Assembly (NCBI GenBank): GCA_025499705.1
Contig: JAFMVE010000025.1
Coordinates: 1 to 64,000 of the forward strand
DNA from: Carboxylicivirga caseinilyticus
GTDB taxonomy: Bacteria > Bacteroidota > Bacteroidia > Bacteroidales > Marinilabiliaceae
Direction: 5' to 3'
DNA length: 64,000 nucleotides
In this document: one piece after another, positions 62,689 to 64,000 of the stretch
Position numbering within the stretch: the first letter of the stretch is position 1
How the letters are laid out: every line of letters starts with the position of its first letter
Translations under genes and position numbers: made by a program
The notes under the pieces: generated by a model
The model's input: the letters and a program-made list of their open reading frames with translations, nothing else
What the model was told of the DNA's origin: nothing
The model's database searches: none

Positions 62689-64000
62689 TTACAAATTAGT
62701 TATATACCTTCCTAAATTCTCTCCCTGATTGATATTTAACTTTTGACGTAACTTATATCTGTTGTTTTCCACTGCCCTGGCTGAAATATTCATCAAGGAT
62801 GCAATTTCCTTAGAGCTCATCCCCATCCTTATATAGGCCGCTAGTTTTAATTCACGTGGTGTTAAATCAGGATGTATTTCTTTTAAACGATCTAGAAATG
62901 CTTCATGTACCTGCTCAAGATGCATTTCAAACACTTCCCAATAACTTTCACTATCTATATCCTTATCAATCCGTCTAATCAGATTTTGAATTTTACTTTC
63001 TAATTCTGATTTATCATTGATACTTCTTAACTTTTTCAATTGCAATTTTAATGTTCCCAAAAATTCGTTCTTGCGAATTATATTCATCGTTGAATTAGCC
63101 AACTCCTTCTCTTTATGAACCATTTCGTTACGCAGCTTCTCATTGCGTAACTTAATCATCTCTTTCTCTGCATTTAATGCTTCGCGCATCAAACTTTCTT
63201 CCTTTTCTTTGAATATTTCTCTTTGCTTAAGCTTTTCCTTTGTTTTACTTATCTCAAGTCTTTTATTGAAAATTAAGAACACCAGGTAAGTAATTATTAA
63301 AATGAGAATTAAATAGATAACACGCGCTGTCATCGTTCTGAACCATGGAGGGTTTACAATAAATGAGAATGTGATTTGACTTGTTTGCACATTATAACGA
63401 TTCCTTGCTTTAACAGTAAAATCATATTTTCCCTCCTTTAATTTTGTGAATTCTCTCATTGTCCTTCCTGACCACGGCGTAAATGAATTATCTACTCCTT
63501 TCAAATATGAAGAATATTCAATTTCATCATCCTCAAAATATGTTGCCGCATACTGTACAGTAAACGAATTATCTTTGAAATCATAAACAGGAATTACGGG
63601 CTGTTCATTTCTAATCTCATCAGATTGATTTAATAAATATGGAATCGTATCCGTTACACCTTTAAAGGACCTAATATTGATTTTGAATGGTTTCCGATAA
63701 TTCCTTACCTCATCCACCAGATAATGGGCAAAACCATCTTCAATTCCAAAAAATGTTTCCTTATTGTTGGGTATAAAAATTGATTCAAAACTATTTACCA
63801 ATTTATTTTGCAGTACTTTGAACGGAAAATCAACTCTTTTATAACTGGCATCCTCCATGTGCCTTAAAACACCCACCATTCCATAATGAAAATACCACAA
63901 GTTATTATAGTCATCCAGGTAAATTGATTTTGGAAAATTATCCCTTTCGAAAAACTGATCCCATTTTGTATATCTTTCAAAAGACTTACTTTCTACAGCC
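62689..64000 (-). CDS. Membrane-anchored Y_Y_Y-domain/LuxR-type regulator (partial, 5' end off window)
   Basis: The predicted sensor-regulator of the adjacent PUL. The frame is open to the window edge (it begins …FPKSIYLDDYNNLWYFHYG), so the N-terminus, probably a reg_prop beta-propeller, is missing. Visible parts: the end of the propeller; a Y_Y_Y Ig-like domain (YAATYFEDDEIEYSSYLKGV … YDFTVKARNRYNVQTS); one transmembrane helix (ARVIYLILILIITYLVFLIF); a long coiled coil; and a C-terminal LuxR/GerE-type helix-turn-helix (DLTPRELKLAAYIRMGMSSK … SARAVENNRYKLRQKLNI). Lacking kinase and receiver domains, it would signal directly across the inner membrane. It is upstream of and co-directional with SusC. 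Confidence 0.88.
   Translation of the reverse strand, partial: AVESKSFERYTKWDQFFERDNFPKSIYLDDYNNLWYFHYGMVGVLRHMEDASYKRVDFPFKVLQNKLVNSFESIFIPNNKETFFGIEDGFAHYLVDEVRNYRKPFKINIRSFKGVTDTIPYLLNQSDEIRNEQPVIPVYDFKDNSFTVQYAATYFEDDEIEYSSYLKGVDNSFTPWSGRTMREFTKLKEGKYDFTVKARNRYNVQTSQITFSFIVNPPWFRTMTARVIYLILILIITYLVFLIFNKRLEISKTKEKLKQREIFKEKEESLMREALNAEKEMIKLRNEKLRNEMVHKEKELANSTMNIIRKNEFLGTLKLQLKKLRSINDKSELESKIQNLIRRIDKDIDSESYWEVFEMHLEQVHEAFLDRLKEIHPDLTPRELKLAAYIRMGMSSKEIASLMNISARAVENNRYKLRQKLNINQGENLGRYITNL

Noticed and set aside
1..64000. tRNA or rRNA genes
   Set aside because: Reading the intergenic regions for T-loop and acceptor patterns gave no cloverleaf candidate; no rRNA-like sequence was seen.

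Overview
The window looks like the chromosome of an AT-rich, probably free-living or marine Bacteroidota (Bacteroidia or Marinilabiliales type). The evidence is an adjacent SusC/SusD pair in a polysaccharide utilization locus, a type IX secretion C-terminal sorting domain, many lipoproteins, promoter-like TAnnTTTG elements, and few strong Shine-Dalgarno sites. No rRNA, tRNA or CRISPR array was seen. The species is not determined.

Layout. 1-6.5 kb: the cut-off start of a secreted protein, a NudC-type NADH pyrophosphatase, a GT39-like membrane glycosyltransferase and a 7TM histidine kinase. 6.5-12 kb: mostly small secreted or lipoprotein genes of unknown function plus a rhomboid protease, all on the minus strand. 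12.1-16.3 kb: an accessory island with a Septu-like ATPase/HNH nuclease pair and a TPR gene. Their flanks are laid out like integron cassettes: an attC-like imperfect hairpin follows the nuclease, and each cassette's two end boxes are complementary. 16.3-19.1 kb: a non-coding island full of palindromic repeats that also occur at 5.3-6.4 kb. 19.1-24.6 kb: a MORN-repeat membrane protein, an RluA-type pseudouridine synthase, a beta-barrel-like protein and an LTxxQ-motif periplasmic protein, with a tandem non-coding duplication. 24.9-31.1 kb: a MarR-controlled RND efflux operon. 31.4-35.2 kb: a thioesterase, a STAS-like protein, an array of Pho-box-like half sites, a small secreted protein and two tandem proteins made only of GH2-type sugar-binding domains. 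35.3-49.8 kb: mostly housekeeping genes (LysM/periplasmic-binding fusion, topoisomerase III, cold-shock protein, M18 aminopeptidase, lone LytTR protein, cation-chloride-cotransporter-like permease, YkgJ-like protein, S9 peptidase). 50.0-64.0 kb: a beta-glucan (laminarin-like) utilization locus.

How genes work together. In the last region a membrane-anchored Y_Y_Y/LuxR regulator (cut by the window end) precedes SusC, SusD, a surface lipoprotein, a GH5-CBM6 enzyme, two GH16 lipoproteins and a GH3 lipoprotein, all on the minus strand. This fits surface capture and endo-cleavage of a beta-1,3-glucan (possibly mixed-linkage), import through SusC/D, and trimming by GH3. In the RND region a MarR repressor precedes the adaptor, pump and outer-membrane channel. 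The ATPase and HNH genes overlap by one base and are likely co-translated as an anti-phage module.
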